Shown: positions 1 to 9,969, counted from the first letter of the stretch. The stretch: 42,066 nt of DNA from Acidobacteriota bacterium (GCA_013289825.1 JABCZF010000034.1:1-42066); one strand, 5' to 3'. Notes: generated from the sequence alone by a model not told the origin. Numbers and translations are program-made.

Positions 1-1067
1 ATCCTGGCTTCGACCCATCACACACGCTGACTCTTACTCTCTCACTCTGGGGTCCCAAATCCGCGGATGAACCGGCGATTGCTTTTTTCGATCAAGTTCT
101 CGAGCGTATACAAGCACTTCCCGGGGTCCAATCGGCCGGAATCGTCAGCCAACTCCCGCTCGGCGGCAACCTGGATAGGTACGGCGTCCACGTTGAAGGC
201 AAGTCGCTAGCAAATCCCGAAGAGGATCCCAGCGCCGATCGCTATTCGATCACTCCAGGTTATCTACGCGCGATGCACATTCTGTTGTTGGGCGGCCGCG
301 AGTTCGACGAGCGCGACGTTCGAACCTCTCCTATGGTCGCGCTGGTCAACGACTCCATGGCTCGCCAGTTTTGGCCGGGCGAAGATCCCGTCGGCAAGCG
401 CTTCCGAATGGGCGACACGAAAGGCCCCTGGAAAACAGTCGTCGGCGTCGTGGGCGATGTCCTGCACCAAGGACTCGACGCCCCGCACAGCATCCAAGTC
501 TATTTGCCCAACACACAATTCACAGACGCCTTGGTGATCCTGGCCGTGCGCACCTCCAACGACCCGCGATCGTTGGCCGCCGCGGTGCGCTCAGAAATTG
601 CCTCCCTCGACCCACAAGTTCCCATCTCCGAAGTCGCGACCATGGACGAAGTGGTCCGCGCCTCGGTAGCCAATCAACGCTTCGGCGCACTCCTCTTTCT
701 ACTCTTCGGCGCCATCGCACTGGTCCTCACCGCCGTCGGGATTTACGGCGTCATCTCCTACGGTGTAGCCCAGCGCACACACGAAATCGGCATCCGCCTG
801 GCGCTAGGCGCGGGAAGACGTGAAGTGCTCAGCATGGTTGTGAGCGAGGCGCTGAAACCGGCGCTGCTGGGTGCGGCGCTAGGCCTTTCGGCGGCGTTCG
901 GTTTGACTCGTCTCTTGACGCGTCTGCTCTACAACGTCAAGCCCACCGACCCGCAGGTCTTCGCCGGTGTTCTTCTTTTGTTGATTGCTGTGGCGTTGCT
1001 CGCGTCCTACATCCCCGCGCGCCGCGCCACTCGCGTCGATCCTATGGTCGCTCTGAGGTACGAGTAG
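1..1067 (+). CDS. ADOP-type ABC permease, 5'-truncated
   Basis: This is the C-terminal part of a MacB/FtsX-like permease of the acidobacterial ADOP type; the open frame (first full codon at base 3) runs in from outside the window. What is visible is the end of the second periplasmic domain (LPGVQSAGIVSQLPLGG, then an FWPGEDPVGKRFRMG segment) and the final FtsX domain with three membrane helices. It ends in the conserved tail IPARRATRVDPMVALRYE, shared exactly with the next gene. ADOP proteins have two periplasmic domains and two FtsX domains in one chain and usually have no adjacent ATPase; their substrate is unknown. The next permease starts 37 bases downstream in the same direction, so the two look like a tandem duplication and are probably co-transcribed. 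Confidence 0.9.
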   Translation, partial: PGFDPSHTLTLTLSLWGPKSADEPAIAFFDQVLERIQALPGVQSAGIVSQLPLGGNLDRYGVHVEGKSLANPEEDPSADRYSITPGYLRAMHILLLGGREFDERDVRTSPMVALVNDSMARQFWPGEDPVGKRFRMGDTKGPWKTVVGVVGDVLHQGLDAPHSIQVYLPNTQFTDALVILAVRTSNDPRSLAAAVRSEIASLDPQVPISEVATMDEVVRASVANQRFGALLFLLFGAIALVLTAVGIYGVISYGVAQRTHEIGIRLALGAGRREVLSMVVSEALKPALLGAALGLSAAFGLTRLLTRLLYNVKPTDPQVFAGVLLLLIAVALLASYIPARRATRVDPMVALRYE

Positions 1068-1104
1068 GAAATAGTGAAGGCATTAGCAGCATCAAGGAGG
1101 ACCT

Positions 1105-3798
1105 GTGAACACAAATCGTTGGCTAAGCACTCTGCCGCTGCGCCTGCGCTCCCTCTTTCGCCGCGATCAAGTAGAACGGGAACTGCGCGATGAGCTCGAA
1201 CATCACCTCGAACAGAAAACGCAACAGTACCTAGCCGCAGGCCTCGGCGCCGAAGAAGCTCACCGCAAAGCCCGCCGGGAATTCGGCGGCCTGGAGTCGT
1301 CCAAAGAGAATTGCCGCGACACGCGTCGCGTTCGCATCATCGAAACCTCGTTCCAAGACATACGCTTCGGTCTACGCATGCTGCGGAAGAACCTTGGCTT
1401 CACGGCGATCGCCGTACTGACTCTCGGTCTGGGCATCGGCGCCAACACCGCCATCTTTAGCATGGTCAATTCGTTCCTCCTCCGCCCGCTGCCGATAAAA
1501 GAGCCCGAACAGCTCACCGTGCTCGGCATGCAGCTCAAAAAGGGCCCCCTCGAGACTTCCTTCTCCTATCCAGAACTCGAAGATCTAGAGACGCAATCCT
1601 CTTCTGTCTTCTCGGATGTGATCGCCGATGAACTGGGCGACGCTGGCGTAACCCTCGACGGAAAGACCGAACCCATTATCGTCAACTATGTCAGCGGCAA
1701 TTTCTTCACCGCGCTCGGTGTCGAACCCTTGCTCGGCCGCTTCATTCTTCCTTCCGAAGGTTCTATCAGCACGTTGAATCCGGTTATCGTTCTCGGTTAC
1801 GCCTACTGGCAAACACGCTTCGGCGGCGATCCCAACGTCATCGGCAAGACCGTCCTCTATGACGGCAGCCCGGTCACCGTCATTGGCATCACGCCAAAGG
1901 AATTTCACGGCCTGTATACGCTCGCGGACATCCAGGGCTTCTTGCCTTTCGGCATGCACCAGGTGGATAGCGCGTACGAGCCAGACGCCCCCACGAATCG
2001 CGGCGATCGCAATCTTGTGGTCTACGCGCGCCTGGCCCCCGGGATCAGTCTAGCGAAGGCGCAGGCCGCGCTGGACGTCATGAGCGACCGCCTTGCCAAG
2101 CAAAATCCAGCGGTCGAAGAGGGCATGGCCATCAGTGTGTTCCCGGAGCGCTACTCCCGGCCAGCACCGGACCCCGATCGAGGTATCTTCAAAGTGGCCA
2201 CCTTGTTTCTCATCCTGGCTGCGCTGGTGCTAATTCTCGCGTGCGTCAATATCGCCAATTTCCTGCTCGTCCGGGCCACCGCGCGCCAGCGCGAAATGGC
2301 GATCCGCACCGCTCTCGGCGGCACGCGCCTACGTCTCATCCGCCAGCTGCTTACGGAAAGTGTGCTGCTGTCTCTCTCGGGAGGCCTCGCCGGAATTCTC
2401 TTTGGATTGGCCGGCAGCAATGCTCTAAGTTCCATTCACCTCGGAACTACTCTGCCCGTTCTTCTCGACTTTCATCTCGATTGGCGCGTGTTCGGTTACG
2501 CGTTCGCCGCGGCGCTGATCACCGGCATCGTTGTCGGCATCGTGCCCGCTCTTCGCGCTTCACGACGCGGAGTTATCGAGGCCGTCCGTGACGGCGGCCG
2601 CACCATGACCGGCAGCCGCAGCCGCTTCCGTACCACGCTCGTCGTGGCGCAGGTCGGCGGCTCCCTCATGCTGCTCATCGTTGCAGGTCTAATGATGCGC
2701 AGCCTCAGTCATGTCCAGCGCTCCGATCTCGGCTTTGATCCTCGCCACGTGCTCAACCTCACGCTCGACCCCAACGACATCGGATACGGAAAGCAACAAG
2801 GCCTCCAGTTTTACAACCAACTCCTCGAGCGGGTCCAAGCCATGCCGGGTGTCGAGTCCGCGAGCGTGGCCTTCTCCGTCCCCCTGGGCTACTACGGCAA
2901 TTATGACTGGGTAGAAGTCCCCGGATACGAAGTCCCGTCGGGCGCCGCGCGGCCGATCGTCGGCTTGAATTACGTCACGACCGACTATTTTCGCACCATG
3001 GGTATCCAGCTTCAGGAAGGCCGGAGTTTCACGAAGGCCGACGACGAGCATTCGCCGTGGGTGGCCATCGTGAACGAAGCCATGGCCAAAAAATTCTGGC
3101 CCAACCAAAGTGCCATCGGCCATGAATTCCACCAGGCTAGCATTCATGGGCATGCGCTTCGCGTGGTCGGGGTGGTGAAGAACAGCCGCACCAATGGCAT
3201 GATTGGCCCCGTACATGAATATTTTTATACGCCTCTCGCTCAGCAATTCAGCTCACTCGCCACGCTACAAGTGCGCACCACCTTTGCGCCCGAAAGCATG
3301 ACCACGTCCATTCGCCAACAGATCGCTTCTCTCGCTCCGTCCATGCCAGTCTTCGACGTCCACACCATGCTCGAGGGCCTGTACACCGTCAACGGCTTCC
3401 TTCTCTTCCAGTTGGCTGCGGCCCTCGCAGGAATTCTCGGAACACTTGGCCTAATCCTCGCTCTCGTGGGGGTCTTCGGCGTCATCTCCTTTACCGTCAG
3501 TCAGCGCACCAACGAGATTGGTATTCGCATGGCCATGGGCGCCGGGCAGCGCTCTATCTTGCGCATGATTCTTCGTCAAGGCGTGTGGATCATCAGTGCG
3601 GGTGTTCTCTCGGGGCTGGCGCTGGCTGCGGCTATCGCGCGTCTCGTTGGGAATTTCATTTCCGGCGTGAGCCCCTACGACCCGCTCACCTACCTGTCGG
3701 TTTCGGCGTTGCTTGTGCTCGTCGCGCTCTTCGCGTGTTATATCCCTGCGCGCCGCGCCACGCGTGTCGATCCCATGGTGGCGCTACGCTATGAGTAA
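1105..3798 (+). CDS. ADOP-type ABC permease, full length
   Basis: This 897-residue inner-membrane permease has the complete ADOP architecture. An N-terminal cytoplasmic leader (about 1-85, with RELRDELEHHLEQ and an FGG segment) is followed by a first helix near 98-120 with GIGANTAIFS. Then come a MacB-like periplasmic domain, an FtsX domain (helices near 365-395, 420-445 and 460-490), a helix near 520-545, a second periplasmic domain and a second FtsX domain (about 775-890) ending IPARRATRVDPMVALRYE. The start is GTG at 1105, chosen because AAGGAGG lies at 1094-1100. No ATP-binding subunit is encoded nearby, so any partner must be elsewhere. Family knowledge suggests MacB-like mechanotransmission or efflux, but the substrate is unknown. 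Codons are strongly C-ending. Confidence 0.93.
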   Translation: MNTNRWLSTLPLRLRSLFRRDQVERELRDELEHHLEQKTQQYLAAGLGAEEAHRKARREFGGLESSKENCRDTRRVRIIETSFQDIRFGLRMLRKNLGFTAIAVLTLGLGIGANTAIFSMVNSFLLRPLPIKEPEQLTVLGMQLKKGPLETSFSYPELEDLETQSSSVFSDVIADELGDAGVTLDGKTEPIIVNYVSGNFFTALGVEPLLGRFILPSEGSISTLNPVIVLGYAYWQTRFGGDPNVIGKTVLYDGSPVTVIGITPKEFHGLYTLADIQGFLPFGMHQVDSAYEPDAPTNRGDRNLVVYARLAPGISLAKAQAALDVMSDRLAKQNPAVEEGMAISVFPERYSRPAPDPDRGIFKVATLFLILAALVLILACVNIANFLLVRATARQREMAIRTALGGTRLRLIRQLLTESVLLSLSGGLAGILFGLAGSNALSSIHLGTTLPVLLDFHLDWRVFGYAFAAALITGIVVGIVPALRASRRGVIEAVRDGGRTMTGSRSRFRTTLVVAQVGGSLMLLIVAGLMMRSLSHVQRSDLGFDPRHVLNLTLDPNDIGYGKQQGLQFYNQLLERVQAMPGVESASVAFSVPLGYYGNYDWVEVPGYEVPSGAARPIVGLNYVTTDYFRTMGIQLQEGRSFTKADDEHSPWVAIVNEAMAKKFWPNQSAIGHEFHQASIHGHALRVVGVVKNSRTNGMIGPVHEYFYTPLAQQFSSLATLQVRTTFAPESMTTSIRQQIASLAPSMPVFDVHTMLEGLYTVNGFLLFQLAAALAGILGTLGLILALVGVFGVISFTVSQRTNEIGIRMAMGAGQRSILRMILRQGVWIISAGVLSGLALAAAIARLVGNFISGVSPYDPLTYLSVSALLVLVALFACYIPARRATRVDPMVALRYE

Positions 3799-3899
3799 GT
3801 CATGGCTCCCTAGAGAGACACAGCCAAGGATGAAAGCAGCCCCGGCCTCGGCCTTCGAGAATCCACGGCTTGAGTAAATCAGAGAGCGACTGGCAGGGC

Positions 3900-4694
3900 T
3901 TACTGGCCTTTGGCCATCAGGCTCTTCCAACGTTCCCAGGCCTCGGTCCGAGCCTTCTTGTCGGCGTCCTTGGCATCCGGGGCTTCACCGGCGCGCATGA
4001 AGCCATGTCCCGCGCCGTCGTACGTTATGGGTTCAAATGTTTTGCCAGCCGCCTTCATATTGGTGATGGCGTCGGGAATCATCGCGCCGATTCGCGCATC
4101 ATTCCCCGCAAAAAATCCGTAAACCGGGGCTTTTATCCGCGCCATCGCATCCTTCTCCGGCGGAGGGCCATAAAAAACAAACGCAGCGGCCAAATCGCCG
4201 CGATTCGTCGCGAAGCGGAATGTCTGGCCACCGCCCCAGCAGAATCCGCCAACAAATAATTCCCCGTTTGACGCGGGAATTTTTTTCCCGTAGTCCGCCA
4301 CGGCATTCAGGTCCGCGGTAACTTGGTCCGGATTCAGCTTGCTCACGGCCTCCATAACCTTGTCTGCCGCGATCGACGAAGTCCGCCCGCCGTCGGGACC
4401 CATTCCCGACAGCAAATCCGGAGCAACCGCAATGTAACCTGCCGCAGCCACTTGATCCGCCAAATCCTCCACCCAATCCGACATCCCAAAGATTTCATGA
4501 ATAATCAAAACCACTGGCCGCTTGTCCCGCGACTCCGGGTAAACCACGAACGTCTCGACCGACCGCCCATCGTGCTTCACGGTCACCCACTCGCCATGCC
4601 GCGGCGACTTCAGAAGCTTCTCCTTCGCCCAGTCCTGCGCAGAAACCGTCTGTGCTGCCACCAGAATCATCAAAATCAAAAACGTGCGCTTCAT
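3900..4694 (-). CDS. secreted dienelactone hydrolase family protein
   Basis: This alpha/beta hydrolase has 264 residues from the chosen start. The ATG at 4694 is preferred over an upstream in-frame start at 4844 because it begins a clean signal peptide (MKRTFLILMILVAAQTVSAQ) and follows a GGGGGA SD site. Dienelactone hydrolase motifs are present: E67 in IHEIFG, the nucleophile C152 in GFCWGGG, D199 in AGNDARIG and H230 in GAGHGFM. Together they give the Cys-Asp-His triad plus the glutamate that primes the cysteine. The family cleaves cyclic ester bonds; in exported members the substrate is usually unknown. The gene converges on the preceding permease and diverges from the next one, with 250 bases between their starts. 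Confidence 0.9.
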   Translation of the reverse strand: MKRTFLILMILVAAQTVSAQDWAKEKLLKSPRHGEWVTVKHDGRSVETFVVYPESRDKRPVVLIIHEIFGMSDWVEDLADQVAAAGYIAVAPDLLSGMGPDGGRTSSIAADKVMEAVSKLNPDQVTADLNAVADYGKKIPASNGELFVGGFCWGGGQTFRFATNRGDLAAAFVFYGPPPEKDAMARIKAPVYGFFAGNDARIGAMIPDAITNMKAAGKTFEPITYDGAGHGFMRAGEAPDAKDADKKARTEAWERWKSLMAKGQ

Positions 4695-4944
4695 TTCTTC
4701 CCCCTTGCTGCCGCTCACCGCGATCACGGCTCCGCCCGCTATTCCATCCACCATCCGAACCACAGCCGCCCGCATCATATCTGCTCTTCCCGGGCCACAG
4801 CAATCCCCGTTTGCGCCCAAGCGGAAAATTTTTCGGGTGAACAAATTCGGTTGGATTTCGTACTTTCAAATGGTTGAATGGCTCGCCGGCGTGGCATATG
4901 CTCTGCCCGTCAGCCGCCGAGACTGCATCTTGGGAGGGACTCCG

Positions 4945-7398
4945 ATGGACTCGCTCTGGCAGGACTTCAACTACGGTCTGCGACAGCTACGCAAGAACCC
5001 CGGCACCACCGCGGTCATGCTCTTTACGCTGGCCCTGGCCATCGGCGCGACCACGGCAATCTTCAGCGTTGTTTACGGAGTGTTGTTGCGGCCGCTGCCG
5101 TACACCGATGCGAGCCGCATCATGGCCGTCTTCGAAGTGAGCTCGAAGGGCAGGCCAAATCGCCTTGCGGATCCGAACTTCGACGATTTTCGCGATCAAA
5201 ACCACAGTTTCGAGGCTATTGCGAAGTACAACGACAACGTCGTGTCCGTTTCGGGAACTTCGCAGCCGACGCGCACAACAGTCGCGGGCGTCAGTCCTGC
5301 CTTTCTGAAGGTCTTCGGTATTGAGCCCATCCTCGGACGGGATTTCAACCCGAGCGACGCGAAAAAAGGGGCCGGCCCCACCGTTCTTGTCAGCTATGGA
5401 TACTGGCGGCAGTATCTCGGATCGTCGCCGGACCTCTCGCCATCGCACCTGAAGATCGATGGCGCGGTCTACTCCGTTATCGGCGTGCTCCCGGCCGGTT
5501 TCCGTTTCCCAGAAGACGTGGATCTGTGGCTGCCAGCCGATTTGGACGGCGAAAACCAAAGCAGGACTTCGCATAACTACAATGCCGTCGGGCGCCTCCG
5601 CGACGGCGTGACCGTCCAGCAAGCGAATGGAGATATCAGCGCGATAGCCCAGCGCATTCACGAAACATCGAGCGAGCAAGGCGATTATCTCCTCAAAGAC
5701 GGAATGGTCGTGCCGCTTCAGGAGTCGATCGTGGGCCAAGCTCGCTCAGCGCTGCTGGTGCTGCTCGGGGCGGTGGGATTCCTGCTGCTGGTGGCGTGCG
5801 CGAACGTGGCGAACTTGCTGCTGGCACAAGCGTCAGTGAGAGCGCGCGAGCTCGCCATTCGCAGCGCTCTCGGGGCGGCACGCGGACGGCTCGTCCGTCA
5901 ATTCCTTACCGAAGCATTCCTGCTTTCGCTGGCCGGCGGCGGCCTTGGCGTACTCGGAGCGCTCGGGGGCGTGGCCGGATTAGTTGCGCTGGCGCCGGGA
6001 AATCTGCCGCGACTGGACAACGTCTCGATCAGTATTCCCGTACTGGTGTTCGCGTTTCTGCTTTCCACCGCAGTCGCCGCGGGCCTCGGAGCGTTTACCG
6101 CTGCGCGGGCGACTTCCGGGGACCCGCGCAAGGGCCTCGGCGAAGGCGGGCGCGGACAAGCGGGTTCAGAAGGCAGTCAGCGCGTTGGCCGGGTCATCGT
6201 GGCGACGCAGATCGCGATCACGTTGGTCCTTGTGATTGGTGCGGGATTGCTCGGGCGCAGCCTCGTGAAAGTGCTCGAAGTGAATCCCGGGTTCCGGGTG
6301 GACAAGATCGTTACCATGGACGTTTCCCTTCCGTGGGTGGACGATCCCAAAGCAAAGACAGGTCAGGCGATTTTCTTTCGAAACCTGATTGACCGGCTTA
6401 AACAGATCCCGGGCGTGCGCAACGTTGGCGCGACTAGCGGCTTGCCGCTCGAGGATGGCGGCCTTCCCAACGGATCGTTTGTGCTCATGACGCAGAACGA
6501 GATTCCCAAGAGCTTGGATGGCTTTGCTGCGCTGTTCCAGCAGAAAGAACGGCTTGGTGATGCGGACTTCGGAGTCGTCACGGACGGATACTTCCAGGTC
6601 CTCGGAATCCCGCTGATTCGAGGGCGAATCTTTGACGAGCACGACGGCGCGAATTCTCCGCACGTTGCGGTGATCAGCGAATCGCTGGCGCGCGACCGCT
6701 GGCCAAAGCAGGACCCCATCGGACACACCATTGAGTTCGGAAACATGGACGGCGACTTGCGTTTGCTGACCATCGTCGGGATCGTGGGTGATACGCACGA
6801 GTATGGCCTCGATGCGCCGCCACGCCCGACCGTTTACGTGAATTTGTTCCAGCGGCCGCGCGCGGCCATCACCTTGACCATGTTGAGTGATGCCGACACC
6901 GGGTCGGTCACTTCGGCGGCGCGAGGAATCCTCGAGAACCTCGATCCAGAGATTCCCACGAGGTTCCGTACATTTCCACAAGTGTATTCCGCTTCGCTGG
7001 GCTCGCGGAGATTTAATGTCATTCTCACTGGATTCTTCGGAATCACCGCCCTACTGCTGGCCACGGCAGGGGTGTTTGGCGTAATGGCCTATTCGGTGAC
7101 CCGCCGCACACGCGAAATAGGAGTGCGTATCGCTCTCGGGGCCGGGCCCGGCGACGTTCTGGCAATGATCCTGGGCCAAGGATTGCGTACGATTTTCGTT
7201 GGGGTGGCGATTGGCATTGCCGGTTCGCTGGCTCTGACGCGCACTGTTGAGTCGCTGCTGTTTGGCGTCACGGCCACCGATCCGCTCACCTTCGGCGGCG
7301 TGACACTGCTCCTGCTTGGGGCCGGGCTGCTGGCCTGTTACATCCCGGCGCGTCGCGCCATGCGCGTCGATCCGATCATCGCCCTGCGCTACGAATGA
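4945..7398 (+). CDS. ADOP/MacB-like ABC permease without the leader domain
   Basis: This permease has 817 residues from the ATG at 4945, which follows GGGAGGGA at 4932-4939. A longer in-frame extension to 4684 overlaps the divergent hydrolase start and has no SD. The protein begins at LWQDFNYGLRQLRKNPG, so the roughly 80-residue cytoplasmic leader of the neighbouring ADOP proteins is absent. Its first helix is near 24-45 (ALAIGATTAIFSVVYGVLL). FtsX domain 1 lies near 268-400, a helix near 415-440, the second periplasmic domain at about 445-680 and FtsX domain 2 near 692-810. The tail IPARRAMRVDPIIALRYE is close to that of the first two permeases. No ATPase is adjacent. Codon use has more G-ending codons than the 1105-3798 gene. 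Confidence 0.9.
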   Translation: MDSLWQDFNYGLRQLRKNPGTTAVMLFTLALAIGATTAIFSVVYGVLLRPLPYTDASRIMAVFEVSSKGRPNRLADPNFDDFRDQNHSFEAIAKYNDNVVSVSGTSQPTRTTVAGVSPAFLKVFGIEPILGRDFNPSDAKKGAGPTVLVSYGYWRQYLGSSPDLSPSHLKIDGAVYSVIGVLPAGFRFPEDVDLWLPADLDGENQSRTSHNYNAVGRLRDGVTVQQANGDISAIAQRIHETSSEQGDYLLKDGMVVPLQESIVGQARSALLVLLGAVGFLLLVACANVANLLLAQASVRARELAIRSALGAARGRLVRQFLTEAFLLSLAGGGLGVLGALGGVAGLVALAPGNLPRLDNVSISIPVLVFAFLLSTAVAAGLGAFTAARATSGDPRKGLGEGGRGQAGSEGSQRVGRVIVATQIAITLVLVIGAGLLGRSLVKVLEVNPGFRVDKIVTMDVSLPWVDDPKAKTGQAIFFRNLIDRLKQIPGVRNVGATSGLPLEDGGLPNGSFVLMTQNEIPKSLDGFAALFQQKERLGDADFGVVTDGYFQVLGIPLIRGRIFDEHDGANSPHVAVISESLARDRWPKQDPIGHTIEFGNMDGDLRLLTIVGIVGDTHEYGLDAPPRPTVYVNLFQRPRAAITLTMLSDADTGSVTSAARGILENLDPEIPTRFRTFPQVYSASLGSRRFNVILTGFFGITALLLATAGVFGVMAYSVTRRTREIGVRIALGAGPGDVLAMILGQGLRTIFVGVAIGIAGSLALTRTVESLLFGVTATDPLTFGGVTLLLLGAGLLACYIPARRAMRVDPIIALRYE

Positions 7399-7892
7399 CA
7401 CCAGGTCCCGGCAAACCGCAACGGATTAGCGAAGCAGGTATCGGGAGACCGAGAAAATCCTAGATGCGGGGACTACTCTCGAACGAATCGGCCTAGCGTG
7501 GAGAAGCGGAAGGGCCAGTTGCATTTCTCAGCAAGTTCAGAGCCTCGGAGTTAGCAGCATCCAAACGCAAGGCGGTCCGCACAATCAGCGCGGGCTGACT
7601 CCCTTTCTAGAGGCCTGTAGTGAAGCACCGCGCGGTTTCGCATTCGTTGCCTGCCGCTTCCAATTGCTCCCGAAACAGGTACTGAAATTATGGAACGACT
7701 TCCGCTCCGCGTTCACCAAGTTCTAAGAATGCAGTCGGCGATCTAGAAATCCTCGCCTCTCGGGAACTCTCTCCTTCGCTGCTTATAGATCGTGGCCCGA
7801 AGGATTTCCGTTTTGATTCTTCAGATTTCTATTGCACCCGCTCTCCGTTTCCAAGACACTCTGTGCTTTATTTCCTAACCTTCGGAGGCGAG
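7399..7892. other. 494-base stretch without an intact gene
   Basis: No intact reading frame with a ribosome-binding site is seen between the permease stop and the serine hydrolase start. The middle part holds a possible decayed coding remnant on the minus strand (listed separately). No convincing terminator hairpin with a T-run was found after 7398. The last 100 bases are AT-richer and probably hold the promoter of the hydrolase gene, but no single -35/-10 pair stands out. Confidence 0.5.
7493..7690 (-). pseudogene. possible decayed TPR-like coding remnant
   Basis: One minus-strand frame reads QYLFREQLEAAGN..., then an in-frame stop, then QPALIVRTALRLDAANSEA followed by LNLLRNA, ending at a stop at 7493-7495. 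Spacing of Ala, Leu and Asp-Ala-Asn residues resembles a tetratricopeptide repeat, and the remnant is closed by another stop at 7688-7690. There is no start codon with an SD. This is a weak call that could be chance in GC-rich DNA. Confidence 0.2.
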
Positions 7893-9890
7893 ATGACCCG
7901 GGTGAGCACTCTTATCCTGCTTCTAGCGCTGGGCCTTCTACTTCCTGCGCTCGCGCTTCCTCCTCAAGTCCCGGTTCCACAAAAATCCGCCGCTCCGGTG
8001 ACCACCGCCGGATCACAGCAGTCTTCCGCGACTCCCCCGCCATCCACGCATCCTCTCGAAAAAGGCGACCTCGAAGCTTTCTTCGACGGGCTCGTTCCCC
8101 TGCAGATGGAGCGCAGCGACGTAGCCGGAGCGACCGTGCTGGTGATGAAAGATGGGGCGGAACTGCTGAAAAAAGGTTACGGCTACTCGGACATCACGAA
8201 AAAATCGCCCGTCGATCCGGACACCAGCATGTTTCGCCTGGCCTCCATCTCAAAACTGTTCACCTGGGTTTCCGTCATGCAACTATCCGAGCAAGGCAAG
8301 CTAGACATCGACGCCGACGTAAACAAATATCTCGATTTCGCGATCGCCCCGGCCTTTGGCAAACCCATCACTCTCCGCCACCTGATGACCCACACCGGCG
8401 GGTTCGAAGAAGTCCTTCACGACATTATTTTTGTCGACCCCAAAAAGGCGCATTCTCTTCGCGACTTCATGATGCAAAATCAGCCGCGCCGCATGTATCC
8501 TCCCGGCGAAATCCCCGCCTATTCGAATTACGGCGTGGGCCTCGCCGGCTACATTGTCGAGCGCGTCAGCGCCGAACCTTTCGAACAATACGTCTCTGAG
8601 CACATCTTTCTGCCACTGGGCATGAAACACTCCAGCTTCAGCGAACCGATGACCGCGGAACTGGCCCCTTATGTCTCCGACGGCTACCGAGCCACCACCG
8701 AAAAACCCGCCATCGGCTTTGAAGTTTTCAATCCCGCTCCCGCGGGCGGTATCTCCTCCGCCGCAGGCGACATGGAAAAGTTCGCGCTAGCCCTTCTGAA
8801 CGGCGGCGAACTCGACGGCCATCGCATCCTCAAAACCGAAACGCGCGACGCCATGTGGACTCGCCAATTCGGCACTTCCGATTCCCTTCCGCCGCAATGC
8901 ATGGGCTTCTACCAGACCTGGCGCAACAATCTGCACTTCCTCGGCCATGACGGCGACTTGATCGCCTTCCACAGCATGTTCCTACTCGAACCCACGCAAA
9001 AACTAGTCATCTTCGTTTCCTACAATTCCGCCGGCTCCGCGCAGCGCAACCGCGCTGAACTCCTCGACGGCTTTGCCGATCGCTATTTCCCCGCTTACAC
9101 GGCGCCCGCGTTCCAGACGATTTCCGCCGAGGGACAGAAAGACATCGCCGGTAACTTCCAATCCACGCGTCGCGCCGACAGCACCAAGCTGGCCATCGGT
9201 AATCCCGCGGGCCAATCTATCTTCAGCGTCGACAAAGAGGGTGTCCTGACCATCGACACCGTGAAGGATCTGCGTGGCCACACGCGCAAATGGAAGCCCA
9301 TCGGCAAGGATCTCTGGCAAGTCCAAGACGAGCAAGCTCGCCTCTTCGCCATTCGCGATTCCTCCGGAAAAATCGTTCGCCTGGCCGTCAATTTCCCCGG
9401 CGTCCAGCTCGAACGCGTCCCCTGGTACGAACACAAGTCTTTTGTTGGAATTTCCCTGGCAATAAGCTTGCTAATCCTGCTTCCGGTAGTCGCCGCCAGC
9501 TTACTGCGGTTCTTCCGCCGCCTGCTGTTCCGCAGACGCCCGCCGCTCAAGCCTCAGCCCGGCACTCTCTGGGTCACTCTCGGTCCACGCCTGGCAGCTT
9601 TCACGTGGATCATCGTGGCCATCTGGCTCGCCGCTCTGGCCATAAATCTTCAGAGCGAAGCACTGCCCTCATTCCCCGTAATCCAACGCTATTTCTCGCT
9701 AATAAACTGGTTCTCCTTCCTGGCCGTTTTCTTCAGCATCTTTGCGCTGGTGGCCGGAGTCCGCATCTGGCAACGCGGCGACGTCCGCACCATCTCCCGG
9801 GTAAAATTCTCCCTGGTAGCGACCGCCTGCCTCTTTCTAACCTGGTACTCCATCCACTGGAACCTAATCGGCCCCATCCGCCGTTTCTGA
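7893..9890 (+). CDS. membrane-anchored serine hydrolase, class C beta-lactamase/DD-peptidase fold
   Basis: This protein has 665 residues from the ATG at 7893, which follows CGGAGG at 7883-7888; the GTG at 7863 lacks an SD. A signal peptide (MTRVSTLILLLALGLLLPALA) leads into a penicillin-binding/beta-lactamase-fold domain at about 55-410. It carries the catalytic S118-x-x-K121 in LASISKLFTW, Y210-S-N212 in AYSNYGVG and the third motif as H352-D-G in LGHDGDL. A middle region (about 410-510) looks like the beta-rich extra domain common in these proteins. Four helices follow near 517-540, 567-590, 600-627 and 640-660, placing the enzyme domain outside the cytoplasmic membrane. The family includes D-aminopeptidases, esterases and peptidoglycan-interacting enzymes; the exact substrate cannot be read from sequence. 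Confidence 0.9.
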   Translation: MTRVSTLILLLALGLLLPALALPPQVPVPQKSAAPVTTAGSQQSSATPPPSTHPLEKGDLEAFFDGLVPLQMERSDVAGATVLVMKDGAELLKKGYGYSDITKKSPVDPDTSMFRLASISKLFTWVSVMQLSEQGKLDIDADVNKYLDFAIAPAFGKPITLRHLMTHTGGFEEVLHDIIFVDPKKAHSLRDFMMQNQPRRMYPPGEIPAYSNYGVGLAGYIVERVSAEPFEQYVSEHIFLPLGMKHSSFSEPMTAELAPYVSDGYRATTEKPAIGFEVFNPAPAGGISSAAGDMEKFALALLNGGELDGHRILKTETRDAMWTRQFGTSDSLPPQCMGFYQTWRNNLHFLGHDGDLIAFHSMFLLEPTQKLVIFVSYNSAGSAQRNRAELLDGFADRYFPAYTAPAFQTISAEGQKDIAGNFQSTRRADSTKLAIGNPAGQSIFSVDKEGVLTIDTVKDLRGHTRKWKPIGKDLWQVQDEQARLFAIRDSSGKIVRLAVNFPGVQLERVPWYEHKSFVGISLAISLLILLPVVAASLLRFFRRLLFRRRPPLKPQPGTLWVTLGPRLAAFTWIIVAIWLAALAINLQSEALPSFPVIQRYFSLINWFSFLAVFFSIFALVAGVRIWQRGDVRTISRVKFSLVATACLFLTWYSIHWNLIGPIRRF

Positions 9891-9927
9891 TCCGCTCGCA
9901 ACCGATTATGACTTTGTGGCTGATCGC

Positions 9928-9943
9928 GGCGGGGGCCGGCCCC
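9928..9943. repeat. GC-rich palindromic unit, copy 1
   Basis: GGCGGGGGCCGGCCCC lies between the serine hydrolase gene and the PadR promoter. It matches a unit at 24604-24619 in 15 of 16 bases. Both copies are intergenic and contain GGC-GGSC dyads, as REP-like units do. The sample of two is small. Confidence 0.35.
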
Positions 9944-9969
9944 GCGTTCGCCAAAGGCGTTCGGAACTC

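Noticed and set aside
4684..4944. N-terminal extension of the third permease to 4684
   Set aside because: It would overlap the divergent hydrolase start, has no SD and adds residues unlike ADOP leaders; the ATG at 4945 has GGGAGGGA.
5368..5379. GGGGCCGGCCCC palindrome
   Set aside because: It lies inside the third permease and is explained by Lys-Lys-Gly-Ala-Gly-Pro codons; it is not an intergenic repeat copy.
7832..8599. 255-codon + strand ORF
   Set aside because: It overlaps the serine hydrolase gene in another frame and gives an Arg/Ser/His-rich product with no domain.
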